A DNA stretch of 51,818 nucleotides from JAJZJT01 sp049964655 (GTDB taxonomy: Bacteria; Actinomycetota; Acidimicrobiia; Acidimicrobiales; RAAP-2), in the NCBI GenBank assembly GCA_049964655.1, contig JBMFXC010000007.1:1-51818 (forward strand), written 5' to 3'. Position 1 is the stretch's first letter; each line of letters begins with the position of its first letter. This document shows positions 19,432 to 27,741 of this stretch, piece after piece. A program made the translations under genes and the position numbers. The notes below the pieces were generated by a model. It saw only the letters and a program-made list of their open reading frames with translations. It was not told the DNA's origin and ran no database searches.

Positions 19432-20523
19432 TCAAGCCCCTTCTGGCACCCGTGCACCCTCGAGCTCGGTCCCGGCCGGGACCACGACGTCGGCGCCGAT
19501 CACTGACACCCCGAGCACACTGCACCGTTGGCCGATGGTCGCCCCGGGGCCGACGATGGTCCGCTCGACGGTCGCTCGCTCCGCCACGCGGGCCCCAGGG
19601 AGCAGTACCGAGCCGCGCACGGTGGCACCGGCCTCGACGACGGCTCCGGCGCCGACGACCGATCCCTCGACCACGGCACCGGCCTCGACGACGGCTCCGG
19701 CGCCGAGCAGCGACGTCGACACCGAGGCGCCGGCGGCGTCGACGGCACCCGTGCGCCAGACCTCCCGACCCACAGCGGCGTCCTCGACCGCCCCGGGGGT
19801 CGGAGGGGATCCCCTTCGGCCTCGCAGGAGGTCGTCGTGGGCACGCAGGTACGCCTCGGGCGTGCCGGTGTCGAGCCAGTAGGTGTCCGATCCACTGGCA
19901 TAGAGGCTCCCGGCCTCGACGAGGGCAGGGAACGTCTCGCGCTCGATGGAGACCCGACGGCCGTCGGGGATCCGGTCGAGGACCTCGGCCTCGAGGACGT
20001 AGGTGCCGGCGTTGATCAGGTTGGTCGGTGCCTCGTCCCGGCGCGGCTTCTCGATGAAGGCCGTCACCCGTCCCGTGGAGTCGGTGGGGACGACGCCGAA
20101 GGCGGACGGGTCGGCCACCGGGGTGAGGGCGATGGTGGCGGCGCCACCCCGCTCCCGGTGGAACCGGACCAGGGCACCGAGGTCGAGGTCGGCGAGGACG
20201 TCGCCGTTCACGACGACGAAGGTGTCGTCCACGCCGGCGTGGAGGGCGGCGAACCGGACTGCGCCGGCCGTGTCGAGGGGTGTCGGCTCGACGGCGTAGG
20301 TGACCGACACGCCGGCGACCACTCCGTCGGGATAGGCGTCGATGAAGGCGTCCGGCCGGTAGCCGAGGGAGAGGACGGCGCGGTCCACGCCATGGAGGGC
20401 CAGCTGCCCGAGCACACGCTCGATCATCGGCTGCTCGACCACGGGGAGCATCTGCTTCGGGGTCGTGAGGGTGAGCGGCCTAAGGCGCGTCCCCTCGCCG
20501 CCCACGAGGACGACTGCCCTCAC
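19432..20523 (-). CDS. NDP-sugar pyrophosphorylase with left-handed beta-helix
   Basis: The 363-aa nucleotidyltransferase has the signature VGGEGTRLRPLTLTTPKQML (about 6-25), VVNGDVLADLDLG for metal binding, FGVVPTDSTGRVTAFIEKP and a DTYWLDTGTPEAYLRAHDDL segment. A C-terminal hexapeptide-repeat domain (GAGAVVEAGAVVEGSVVGAG) follows. This matches mannose-1-phosphate guanylyltransferase/glucose-1-phosphate nucleotidyltransferase relatives; the exact NTP and sugar cannot be fixed. Because no separate rmlA is visible, it could supply dTDP-glucose for rmlB or GDP-mannose for the Rmd-like reductase. The start GTG overlaps the upstream stop in GTGA. Confidence 0.85.
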   Translation of the reverse strand: MRAVVLVGGEGTRLRPLTLTTPKQMLPVVEQPMIERVLGQLALHGVDRAVLSLGYRPDAFIDAYPDGVVAGVSVTYAVEPTPLDTAGAVRFAALHAGVDDTFVVVNGDVLADLDLGALVRFHRERGGAATIALTPVADPSAFGVVPTDSTGRVTAFIEKPRRDEAPTNLINAGTYVLEAEVLDRIPDGRRVSIERETFPALVEAGSLYASGSDTYWLDTGTPEAYLRAHDDLLRGRRGSPPTPGAVEDAAVGREVWRTGAVDAAGASVSTSLLGAGAVVEAGAVVEGSVVGAGAVVEAGATVRGSVLLPGARVAERATVERTIVGPGATIGQRCSVLGVSVIGADVVVPAGTELEGARVPEGA

Positions 20524-21305
20524 TTCGCGGTTCCAGAAGGTGCCGTCGTGGTGGGGGTCTTGGAGGCGCTCGTGGGGGTCGGCACCGACGTCGAGGGCAC
20601 CGACGTCGAGGGCACCGACGTCGGCACCGAGGTCTGGGCTCCGGTCACCGCCTTGATCAGGTTGGTGATGACCGCCGCCGGCGGCTTGGGGACCGCCTTG
20701 GTGGCCGGAACGAAGGCGACCGTGATCATCTGGCCGTTGGAGAACCTGAGCGACCGCGGGTCACCGGGCGCTTCGGTGGACTTCTTGGCACTGAAGTTGG
20801 GCCACTCGTCGACGACGACGAAGCCTTGCCTGCCGGCGTCGGGTGTCTTGGCTGGGCACCGCTCCCCGTTGCTGAAGAGGCGGCCACCGGGGTAGCGCAC
20901 CGTCGTGGTGGTCAACTCGAGCTTCTTGTACTCCGACACGAACGTGCCCAGTGTGGCGTTCGCCCCCGACTCGCTGGCGTTCTTGGGCTGGATGGTCACG
21001 ATGCCCGAGCCGTCGGTGGTGAACCCGGCCGACGGGTTGGTGCTGGCCGGGAGGTTCGGCTCGACCTTGCCGCAGATGTCGACGGCGAGCGCCGCGTACC
21101 ACGTCTGCGACGTCGTCGGCGGGCCCGCCGACGAGGCGGTCTGGTGCGTTCGCTCGTAGCGGCTGTAGCCGATCAGGCCCAGGCCGACCACGCACAGCAG
21201 CACCAGGGCCGCGTACCAGTTGACCGGCATCTGACCGCGGTAGGTCTTGCCGCCACCGGTGGACGCTGCTCGCGCCACCCACTTCCCTGTCGAATTGCCG
21301 GGCAT
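20520..21305 (-). CDS. single-pass membrane-anchored extracytoplasmic protein, unknown
   Basis: The 261-aa product has a short basic cytoplasmic N-terminus, one membrane segment (WYAALVLLCVVGLGLIGY), a WYAALAVDICGK motif, and a globular domain with two cysteines (DICGK and ERCPA) that could pair outside the membrane. A Pro/Thr/Ser tail follows, with SVPST repeats encoded by three 15-bp units at 20581-20625. I do not recognise a family with defined function. It lies between glycosyltransferase and pyrophosphorylase genes with overlapping ends, so a part in polysaccharide assembly is plausible. The ATG at 21305 has TAGGGT 11 nt upstream. Confidence 0.65.
   Translation of the reverse strand: MPGNSTGKWVARAASTGGGKTYRGQMPVNWYAALVLLCVVGLGLIGYSRYERTHQTASSAGPPTTSQTWYAALAVDICGKVEPNLPASTNPSAGFTTDGSGIVTIQPKNASESGANATLGTFVSEYKKLELTTTTVRYPGGRLFSNGERCPAKTPDAGRQGFVVVDEWPNFSAKKSTEAPGDPRSLRFSNGQMITVAFVPATKAVPKPPAAVITNLIKAVTGAQTSVPTSVPSTSVPSTSVPTPTSASKTPTTTAPSGTAK
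20581..20625. repeat. three 15-bp tandem units encoding VPSTS
   Basis: GGCACCGACGTCGAG occurs at 20581 and 20596, with a variant at 20611. They are in frame in the C-terminal tail of the membrane-anchored protein. Confidence 0.8.
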
Positions 21306-21316
21306 GATCGGGGGAC

Positions 21317-21322
21317 ACCCTA
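21317..21322 (-). promoter_or_regulatory. -10 hexamer TAGGGT before the anchored protein
   Basis: TAGGGT is 11 nt upstream of the ATG at 21305, implying a leader of about 4 nt. It lies between the stop of the GT2 gene and this start, and could give the downstream three-gene block its own transcript. Confidence 0.35.
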
Positions 21323-21327
21323 GCCCG

Positions 21328-22257
21328 TCACGGACGGTGCGGGGATCGGTGCCGTCCTCGGGACCCGGCCAGGTGGTGGACGACGGCCAAGGTGGCCCGC
21401 ACGGCGAGCCCGGTCGCCACCGCCGGCAGGGCGAGGCGGCGCCAGCCGGTGCTCGAACGGACGGCAAAGCGGAAGAGCGAGACGTGGTGGTGCACGAGCA
21501 TGGCGTAGGGGTGACGGGCGGTGGAGACTCCCTGGACGTGGACGGCCTCGGCGTCGGTCACGTAGCCGATCCGCCAACCTCGGCGCCCGAGCCGCCAGCA
21601 CAGGTCGACGTCCTCGGCGTACATGAAGTACGACTCGTCGAAGCCACCGACCTGTTCGAAGGCGCTGCGTCGAACCACGAAGCAGGCCCCGGACACCCAG
21701 TCCACGTCGTACGTGCCCGACTCGGCAAGATCGTCCATCCGGTAGGCACGGGTGAAGCGGTTGTCGGGAGCGAAGAGCCCGAGCAGCGCGTGCCCGGCGG
21801 CGTCGAGGAGCGACGGGAACCGGCGGGCCGACGGGTACCGCTCGCCGGTGGTAGCACGGACGAGGGGGCCGACCAGGCCGAGGCCGGGGTCACGGTCGAG
21901 GGCGTCGACCAACCGGACGAGCGCTTCGGGGGACACCTCCACGTCCGGATTGCACACGAGGACCACGTCGCCCCGGGTGACGGCGACACCCCGGTTGGCC
22001 CCCGCCCCGTAGCCCACGTTGCGCCCCGGGCGGACCACGGCGCCGACCAGCCCGGTGGCCTCGGCCTCGGCGAGCGATCCGTCGGACGAACCGTTGTCGA
22101 CCACCACCACCTCGTCGGCGCCGGCGACGACCAGGGCGACCACGCACCGGGCAAGGAGCGGCCCCGACTCGTAGTTGACGACGACCGCAGCAGGTCCACC
22201 GGGCCGTCGACCCGCCCGGCCGTTCTCCTCCACGCCCGTCGGCCGTTCGACGGTCAC
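21328..22257 (-). CDS. rhamnosyltransferase-like glycosyltransferase family 2
   Basis: The 309-aa GT2 protein resembles WbbL/rhamnosyltransferases. It has AVVVNYESGPLLARCV, VVVDNGSSDGSLAEA, the long-spaced VCNPDVEVSPEALVRL, SGACFVVRRSAFEQVGGFDE and YFMYAEDVDLCWRLGRRGW. A rhamnosyl role fits the rmlB/rmlD genes 3-4 kb upstream in the same direction, but this is inference. The GTG at 22257 overlaps the upstream GT2 stop in GTGA. The C-terminus contains a hydrophobic stretch (LALPAVATGLAVRATLAVV), suggesting membrane association. Confidence 0.85.
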   Translation of the reverse strand: MTVERPTGVEENGRAGRRPGGPAAVVVNYESGPLLARCVVALVVAGADEVVVVDNGSSDGSLAEAEATGLVGAVVRPGRNVGYGAGANRGVAVTRGDVVLVCNPDVEVSPEALVRLVDALDRDPGLGLVGPLVRATTGERYPSARRFPSLLDAAGHALLGLFAPDNRFTRAYRMDDLAESGTYDVDWVSGACFVVRRSAFEQVGGFDESYFMYAEDVDLCWRLGRRGWRIGYVTDAEAVHVQGVSTARHPYAMLVHHHVSLFRFAVRSSTGWRRLALPAVATGLAVRATLAVVHHLAGSRGRHRSPHRP

Positions 22258-22991
22258 CGGTCGGCGAGCACGGCTGCCTCCGGAGGCGGGGGCGGTAGCG
22301 GGGCGACACGGTACTTGAGCAGCGCCCACAGTGCGCCGAACCCGTCGTGCCAGGTGATCTTCTTGCCCTCGGCGACCTCGCGTCCGGCGTACGAGATCGG
22401 CACTTCGTAGATGCGGTACCCACGCCGGAGCACCTTGGCCGTGAGCTCGGGCTCGATCTCGAAGCGGTCGGACTCGAGGGGGAGCCCGGCGAGGACCCGG
22501 CGGTCGAACACCTTCGAGCAGGTCTCCATGTCCGAGAGCGTGGAGGCGTAGAGGACGTTGGTGACGAGGACGAGGAACCGGTTGCCCATCCAGTGAAGCG
22601 GGAGCATGTTCTTGCGCTCGCCGGTGAACCGGCTTCCGTAGACGACCCGGGCCTTTCCCCGCAGGAGCGGGTCGAGCAGCTTGGGCCAATCGGCCGGGTC
22701 GTACTCGAGGTCGGCGTCCTGGATGAGGACGAGGTCGCCCCGGGCCGCCGCCAGCCCGGTGCGCACGGCTGCGCCCTTCCCCCGGTTGCGAGCGTGGGAA
22801 AGGACGCGCACGGTCGAGTCCTCGAGAGAGGCGAGCACCTGCCGGGTGCCGTCGGTCGACCCGTCGTCGACCACGACGATCTCCAGCTCGAGGGGCACGT
22901 CGACCTGGCGGATACGGCGCACCGCTTCGGCGACCGTGGCGCGCTCGTTGTAGACCGGCACGATCACGCTCAGGGTCTGGTACCCGCTCAC
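22254..22991 (-). CDS. dolichol-phosphate-mannose-synthase-like glycosyltransferase family 2
   Basis: The 245-aa GT2 enzyme has SVIVPVYNERATVAEAV at residue 8, VVVDDGSTDGTRQVL, QDADLEYDPADWPKLLDPLL and SRFTGERKNMLPLHWMGNR. This is the pattern of polyprenyl-phosphate hexosyl transferases that charge undecaprenyl/decaprenyl phosphate on the cytoplasmic face. Such carriers supply the GT-C-like membrane enzymes also found in this window. The GTG at 22991 is chosen because the fold starts immediately after it and GGAG lies 6 nt upstream; the reading frame extends back to 23096 only through a repeat. It precedes the rhamnosyltransferase-like gene with a 4-nt overlap. Confidence 0.85.
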   Translation of the reverse strand: MSGYQTLSVIVPVYNERATVAEAVRRIRQVDVPLELEIVVVDDGSTDGTRQVLASLEDSTVRVLSHARNRGKGAAVRTGLAAARGDLVLIQDADLEYDPADWPKLLDPLLRGKARVVYGSRFTGERKNMLPLHWMGNRFLVLVTNVLYASTLSDMETCSKVFDRRVLAGLPLESDRFEIEPELTAKVLRRGYRIYEVPISYAGREVAEGKKITWHDGFGALWALLKYRVAPLPPPPPEAAVLADR

Positions 22992-23017
22992 GCCAGCTCC
23001 GTCCACACCAGCACCTC

Positions 23018-23061
23018 CGGCTTGCTCACTGCCCGCTCCCGGCTTGCTCACTGCCCGCTCC
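23018..23061. repeat. two 22-bp direct repeats spanning a stop codon
   Basis: CGGCTTGCTCACTGCCCGCTCC occurs at 23018 and again at 23040. The unit is not a multiple of three, so the second pass (minus strand) is read in another frame and supplies the TGA of the decarboxylase gene. Confidence 0.8.
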
Positions 23062-24018
23062 CGGCTCGGGGTCGCTGCCCAGCCGCTGCTCGGCAACCAG
23101 TGCCTCGGCGGTTCGGGCGAGCCCGACGGCGAGCGGCGTGGTCGGCTCCCATCCGAGGAGCTGGCGGGCCAGTGAGATGTCGGGGCGCCGGCGTGCCGGG
23201 TCGTCGGTCGGCAGCGGACGGTGCACGATGGTCGAGGTGGAACCGGTCAGCTCGATGATCGTGCGCGCCAGCTCGAGGACGGTGTGCTCGTCGGGATTGC
23301 CGAGGTTGACCGGACCGGTGACCGAGGCGTCGAGCATGGCCACCAGTCCCCCGACCTCGTCGTCGACGTAGCAGAGGCTCCGGGTCTGGCTCCCGTCCCC
23401 GTAGACGGTGAGCGGATCTCCCCGGAGCGCCTGAGCCAGGAAGTTCGACACGACCCGACCGTCGTCGGTGCGGAGACGGGGGCCGTAGGTGTTGAAGATG
23501 CGCACGACGCCGACGTCCGTCCCCCGGGCCCGGTGGTGGGCGAAGGTGAGCGCCTCGGCGAACCGCTTGGCCTCGTCGTAGACGCTCCGAGGGCCGACCG
23601 GGTTGACGTTGCCCCAGTAGGACTCCGGCTGGGGGTGCACGGCCGGATCTCCGTACACCTCGCTCGTCGACGCCAGTAGGAAGCGGGCGCGGTGGCGCTC
23701 GGCCAGCTCGAGGGCGAGGCGAGTCCCTTCGCTCCCGACCGCCAGCGTGGCGAGCGGGCGGGCCAGGTAGTCGGGGGGGGAAGCCGGGCTGGCCAGGTGG
23801 CAGACCGCGTCGAGGGGGCCGTCCACGGGGACCGAGGTCGACACGTCGGCCTCGACGAGGGTGAAGGCGGAGTTCCCGACCAGGTGGGCGACGTTGGCGC
23901 GGCGCCCGGTGGAGAAGTCGTCCACGCAGACGACCTCGTCCCCTCGGGCCACGAGCCGGTCGCACAGGTGGGAGCCGAGGAAACCGGCGCCCCCGAGGAC
24001 GGCGACACGACCGGTCAC
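23026..24018 (-). CDS. UDP-glucuronate decarboxylase-like epimerase
   Basis: The 330-aa extended short-chain dehydrogenase has GGAGFLGSHLCDRL, DDFSTGRRANVAHL, HLASPASPPDYLARPLATL, ASTSEVYGDPAVHPQPESYW, YDEAKRFAEAL (catalytic YxxxK) and RIFNTYGPRLRTDDGRVVSN. These are the hallmark strings of UDP-xylose synthase (UXS), which makes UDP-xylose from UDP-glucuronate. The upstream overlapping gene makes UDP-glucuronate, giving a two-step route. The GTG at 24018 overlaps that gene's stop in GTGA. The C-terminal GAGSEQAGSGQ comes from a 22-bp duplication. Confidence 0.87.
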   Translation of the reverse strand: MTGRVAVLGGAGFLGSHLCDRLVARGDEVVCVDDFSTGRRANVAHLVGNSAFTLVEADVSTSVPVDGPLDAVCHLASPASPPDYLARPLATLAVGSEGTRLALELAERHRARFLLASTSEVYGDPAVHPQPESYWGNVNPVGPRSVYDEAKRFAEALTFAHHRARGTDVGVVRIFNTYGPRLRTDDGRVVSNFLAQALRGDPLTVYGDGSQTRSLCYVDDEVGGLVAMLDASVTGPVNLGNPDEHTVLELARTIIELTGSTSTIVHRPLPTDDPARRRPDISLARQLLGWEPTTPLAVGLARTAEALVAEQRLGSDPEPGAGSEQAGSGQ

Positions 24019-25622
24019 CTCCGTCCGATCCCCTCGTAGGCGAAGCCGAGCCGCCGGAGCTGGGCGGGATCGAGCAGGTTGCGGGCGTCGACCACCACCG
24101 GCCGGGCGAGCTGGAGCGCCACCCGGCGGAAGTCGACCAGGCGGAACTCGTCCCACTCGGTGAGCACGACGAGCACGTCAGCCCCTGTGCAGGCGTCGTA
24201 CGGGTCGCCATGCGCGGTGACGGCACCGATCACCGGGTCGCCACGCACCCCCGTCAGCCCGTCGAGACGGGCCGGGCCTGCTCCTGCCGGGACGGGCACC
24301 GTCGGGTCGTAGGCGCGAACGGTCGCGCCCTTCCCTGCCACGCGACGCACGACCTCGACGGCAGGAGACGACCGCAGGTCGTCGGTGCCGGCCTTGAAGG
24401 TGAGACCCCAGACGGCAACGACTCGGCCGGCGAGCTCGGCCCCGGCGGCCGTGGGGTCGTCCGCCGCGTCGCTCCGATGTCCTCGCTGGATGGGTGGACC
24501 CTCGGTCGACTGTCGGGTGGCAGCGGCGACCTTCGCCACCACCCGGTCGAACTGCTCGTCGTTGATGGCGATGACCCCACGGAGGAAGGCGAAGTCGTAC
24601 CCGGCGTCCTCGGCGATCCGCACCAGGGCCTGGGTGTCCTTGGGCAGACAGCTCCCCCCCCAACCGGGCCCGGGCCGCAGGTACTCGAAGCCGATCCGCC
24701 GGTCGTAACCGAGGCCGAGGATGACGTCGCGCACGTCGGCACCGACGGCCTCGCACAGGCTGGCCACCGCGTTGACGAAGCTCAGCTTGGTGGCCAAGAA
24801 GGCGTTGGCCGCGTACTTGATCGTCTCGGCGGTGGTGGCGTCCGTGATGAGGACCGGGGCGCGCGTGCCAGCGAACAGCTCGCCGACCCGGGCGGCGGCC
24901 GACTGGTCGGCGGCACCCACCACGACGCGCTCGGGGTGGAGGCTGTCGGAGACCGCCGAGCCCTCGCGCAGGAACTCGGGGTTCGAGACGACCGAGACGT
25001 CGTGACGGCCGAGCACCCGCTCGACGACCAGGGTCGAGCCCACCGGCACGGTGGACTTGTTCACCACCACCGAGCCCGGCTCGAGGTGGGGGCCGATGGC
25101 CGCCGCCGCCGCCTCCACGTAGGACAGGTCCGCCGAGCCGTCCTCGCCCTGAGGGGTGGGCACGCACAGGAAGACGAACTCGCACCCGGCGACGGCCCCG
25201 GCGACGTCGGCGACGAAGCGCAGACGACCGGCGTCGAGGCCTTCACGGACCAGCTCCTCGAGGTGGTCCTCGACGATGGGCACCGACCCGGCAGCGAGCT
25301 GGGCGATCCGGTCCTCGTCCACGTCGGCGCAGGTCACCTGGTGGCCGAGGTGGGCGAGGACAGCGGCGGTGGGCAGACCGACGTAGCCGACGCCGAGCAC
25401 GGCGACCGCGCGCGCTCGCCCGTGGGGGAGCACCCGGACGCCATGCCCTCCGTGCCCGAAGGTCGGCACCTCGGGGACCTGGGACGCGGGCCCGTGCTCG
25501 CCCCGCGGCGGCAACGCCGCGGCGAGCGGGGGCACCGAGCTCGCCGCACCGGGCGTCGAGGTGATGCGGACGGAGCCGGACGAGCCGGCCGGGCGCGCCG
25601 ACGACGGGTCGCCGGGCGTCAC
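24015..25622 (-). CDS. UDP-glucose 6-dehydrogenase with extra segments
   Basis: The enzyme oxidises UDP-glucose to UDP-glucuronate with two NAD. It has the NAD fold AVLGVGYVGLPTAAVLAHLG, the CVPTPQGEDGSADLSYV segment, FLATKLSFVNAVASLCEAVG, the catalytic-cysteine motif GPGWGGSCLPKDTQAL and WGLTFKAGTDDLRSSPAVE. From the GTG at 25622 (GAGGA 8 nt upstream) it would be 535 aa, against about 430-450 usual. The excess is a disordered Pro/Ser/Gly N-terminus of roughly 70 residues and an acidic insert of about 30 residues after AAATRQ in the central helix region. A GTG at 25433 would remove the N-terminal extension. Confidence 0.87.
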   Translation of the reverse strand: MTPGDPSSARPAGSSGSVRITSTPGAASSVPPLAAALPPRGEHGPASQVPEVPTFGHGGHGVRVLPHGRARAVAVLGVGYVGLPTAAVLAHLGHQVTCADVDEDRIAQLAAGSVPIVEDHLEELVREGLDAGRLRFVADVAGAVAGCEFVFLCVPTPQGEDGSADLSYVEAAAAAIGPHLEPGSVVVNKSTVPVGSTLVVERVLGRHDVSVVSNPEFLREGSAVSDSLHPERVVVGAADQSAAARVGELFAGTRAPVLITDATTAETIKYAANAFLATKLSFVNAVASLCEAVGADVRDVILGLGYDRRIGFEYLRPGPGWGGSCLPKDTQALVRIAEDAGYDFAFLRGVIAINDEQFDRVVAKVAAATRQSTEGPPIQRGHRSDAADDPTAAGAELAGRVVAVWGLTFKAGTDDLRSSPAVEVVRRVAGKGATVRAYDPTVPVPAGAGPARLDGLTGVRGDPVIGAVTAHGDPYDACTGADVLVVLTEWDEFRLVDFRRVALQLARPVVVDARNLLDPAQLRRLGFAYEGIGRR

Positions 25623-25637
25623 GGCGCCGTCCTCACG

Positions 25638-25673
25638 GCTCGGGTGACGGCTGGGGCTCGGGTGGCGGCTGGG
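25638..25673. repeat. two 18-bp direct repeats between rmlD and the UDP-glucose dehydrogenase gene
   Basis: GCTCGGGTGACGGCTGGG is followed by GCTCGGGTGGCGGCTGGG, ending next to the rmlD stop. Confidence 0.6.
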
Positions 25674-25674
25674 G

Positions 25675-26613
25675 TCACGGTCCGACCACGGCGTCGACGA
25701 GACGGGCCAGCGAGTCCGTCCATTCGGGGAGCAGCGGGAGCCCGGCCAGGCGGAGCCCCAGGTTGTCGAGCCGGGAGTTGGCCGGGCGCGGCGCCGGGCG
25801 CGGCGGATCGAGCTCTGCCGTCGCGATGGGCTCGACGCGCCCGGGGTCGTCGCCCGCTGCCTCGAGCACCGCTCGGACGAACCCGAACCACGTCGTCTCC
25901 CCCCTGTTGGTGACGTGGAACGTCCCCGGCCGCCGTTCGACGCCGAGGCGGACGAGGACAGGGGCCAGGTCGGCCGTGAACGTCGGAGTGCCTTGCTGGT
26001 CGTCCACGAAGTGCAGCGTGGCCGTGGCGTCGGCGCCGGCCAGACGAAGCGCCGTTTTGACCATGTTCGCCCCGTGGGCACCGCTCACCCACGCCGTGCG
26101 GACGACGGTGGCGTCGCCTCCGAGCACGGCGAGCACCTCCCGCTCACCCCCGAGCTTGCTACGGCCGTAGACCGACCGAGGGGCGGGGTCGTCCCACTCG
26201 ACGTAGGGACGCTCCAGCTCGCCGTCGAAGACGTAGTCCGTCGAGACGTAGACGACGTGGGCGCCCACCCGCCGGGCCGCCTCGGCGACGTAGCGGGTGC
26301 CGAGGGCGTTGACCGCGTAGGCGGTGCCCGGGTCGGACTCGCAGGCGTCCACGGCCGTGTAGGCGCCGCCGTGGAGGACGACCTCGGGACGGAACGACTC
26401 GATCGCAGCGAGGACGCCGTCGCGGTCGCGCAGGTCGAGCGTGTCGACGTCGGTGGCCAGCGTCTCGAAGCCTCCCGCCGGTCGGGGCACCGTCAGGCCT
26501 GTCGCGTCCGCCGGGGCACCACCATCAGGAACGGCGCCGGCCAGCACGGCTTGGACGTCCCGTCCCAGCTGTCCGTCCCCGCCGGTGACGAAGACCCGGA
26601 GCGGCGTGGTCAC
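25675..26613 (-). CDS. rmlD: dTDP-4-dehydrorhamnose reductase
   Basis: The 312-aa reductase makes dTDP-L-rhamnose from dTDP-4-keto-rhamnose. It has RVFVTGGDGQLGRDVQAVL, GAYTAVDACESDPGTAYAVN, VYVSTDYVFDGELERPYVEW, catalytic YGRSK and RTAWVSGAHGANMVKTAL. The GTG at 26613 overlaps rmlB's stop in GTGA and starts directly at the Rossmann fold. A slightly earlier ATG at 26646 lies inside rmlB. An rmlC epimerase is not in the window and must be elsewhere if rhamnose is made. Confidence 0.92.
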   Translation of the reverse strand: MTTPLRVFVTGGDGQLGRDVQAVLAGAVPDGGAPADATGLTVPRPAGGFETLATDVDTLDLRDRDGVLAAIESFRPEVVLHGGAYTAVDACESDPGTAYAVNALGTRYVAEAARRVGAHVVYVSTDYVFDGELERPYVEWDDPAPRSVYGRSKLGGEREVLAVLGGDATVVRTAWVSGAHGANMVKTALRLAGADATATLHFVDDQQGTPTFTADLAPVLVRLGVERRPGTFHVTNRGETTWFGFVRAVLEAAGDDPGRVEPIATAELDPPRPAPRPANSRLDNLGLRLAGLPLLPEWTDSLARLVDAVVGP

Positions 26614-27635
26614 GGCCGAGCCGGTGGCTGGCTCCCGCCGGTCCATGCCCCCTCGACTACCGGTGCCCGGTCCCGGAGCGGCTCCCACCAACTGCGGTGG
26701 TCGGCGTACCACGCCACCGTGTCGGCGAGCCCGTCCTCGAAGCCGATCGTCGGCTCCCATCCCAAGGCGGTGCGGATCTTGGTGGAGTCGAGGAGGTAGC
26801 GACGGTCGTGGCCCGGGCGGTCCGGGACGATCTCCTTCAACGTCGACGGCCGGCCGGTGGCAGCCAGGACGGCGTCGGCGATCTGCTCGATGCTGGCTTC
26901 CACCCCGCTTCCCACGTTGTAGGTCTCGCCTACCACGCCGCGCTCGAGCACCGCTTCGATGGCCCGGCAGTGGTCGTCCACGTGGAGCCACTCGCGTCGG
27001 TTCTGCGTCGAGGCGTACAGCGGCAGCGGCTGGTCGTCGAGTGCCCGGGCGGTGAACAGCGGGATCACCTTCTCGGGGAACTGGTAGGGCCCGTAGTTGT
27101 TGCAGCAGTTGGTGATGGTGGCGGGCAGCTCGAAGGTCTCGACGTAGGCCCGCACGGCATGGTCGGCGCCGGCCTTGGAGGCGTTGTAGGGCGTCCGCGG
27201 ACGGTAGGGAGTCTCCTCGGTGAAGCAATCGTCGGAGTCGAGCGGGAGATCTCCGTAGACCTCGCAGGTGGAGATGTGGTGGAACCGGGAGACGCCGTGC
27301 CGACGAGCCGCTTCGGCCAGGGTCTGGGTGCCCAGGACGTTGGTGCGGAAGAACCGGCCCGGGTCGAGGATGGCCAGCGAGTTGTGCGACTCCGCGGCAA
27401 AGTTGACGATGACGTCGATATCGTGGGCTGCGAGCACGCCAGCCATGGCGTCGAGGTCGCCGATGTCGGCCTCAACGAAGGAGATCCGGTCCTCCACGTC
27501 GGCCAGGTTCGGCCGGTTCCCCGCGTAGGTGAGGACGTCGAGCGCGACGACACGGTCGTCGGGGTGCCGGCCGACCCAGTAGCGCACGAAGTTCGAGCCG
27601 ATGAACCCGGCCCCGCCGGTGACGAGCAGTCGCAT
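26610..27635 (-). CDS. rmlB: dTDP-glucose 4,6-dehydratase (variant active site)
   Basis: The 341-aa protein has GGAGFIGSNFVRYW, the YAGN sugar-binding motif, FAAESHNSLAILDP, NNYGPYQFPEKVIPLF and catalytic YNASK (Tyr150, Lys154). The dehydration pair, normally Asp-Glu in STDEVYGD, is Cys124-Glu125 here (ISTCEVYGDL). This variant looks like a clade I have seen annotated as RmlB, but whether it dehydrates dTDP-glucose, another NDP-sugar or catalyses a related step is not settled by sequence. It leads the operon; a TATGCT hexamer lies 9 nt before the ATG. Confidence 0.85.
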   Translation of the reverse strand: MRLLVTGGAGFIGSNFVRYWVGRHPDDRVVALDVLTYAGNRPNLADVEDRISFVEADIGDLDAMAGVLAAHDIDVIVNFAAESHNSLAILDPGRFFRTNVLGTQTLAEAARRHGVSRFHHISTCEVYGDLPLDSDDCFTEETPYRPRTPYNASKAGADHAVRAYVETFELPATITNCCNNYGPYQFPEKVIPLFTARALDDQPLPLYASTQNRREWLHVDDHCRAIEAVLERGVVGETYNVGSGVEASIEQIADAVLAATGRPSTLKEIVPDRPGHDRRYLLDSTKIRTALGWEPTIGFEDGLADTVAWYADHRSWWEPLRDRAPVVEGAWTGGSQPPARP

Positions 27636-27644
27636 AAGTGGGTC

Positions 27645-27650
27645 AGCATA
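27645..27650 (-). promoter_or_regulatory. -10 hexamer TATGCT of the rml operon
   Basis: TATGCT precedes the rmlB ATG by 9 nt, predicting a leader of 2-3 nt. Confidence 0.4.
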
Positions 27651-27741
27651 ATCCGCCCGCTACGCCCCGGCTCCGGGGCACAGGGGTCAGGACCAGGCCG
27701 GACAAGGCGCTGCCGGGCGTCGGGCACCCGGGGGCAACGGG

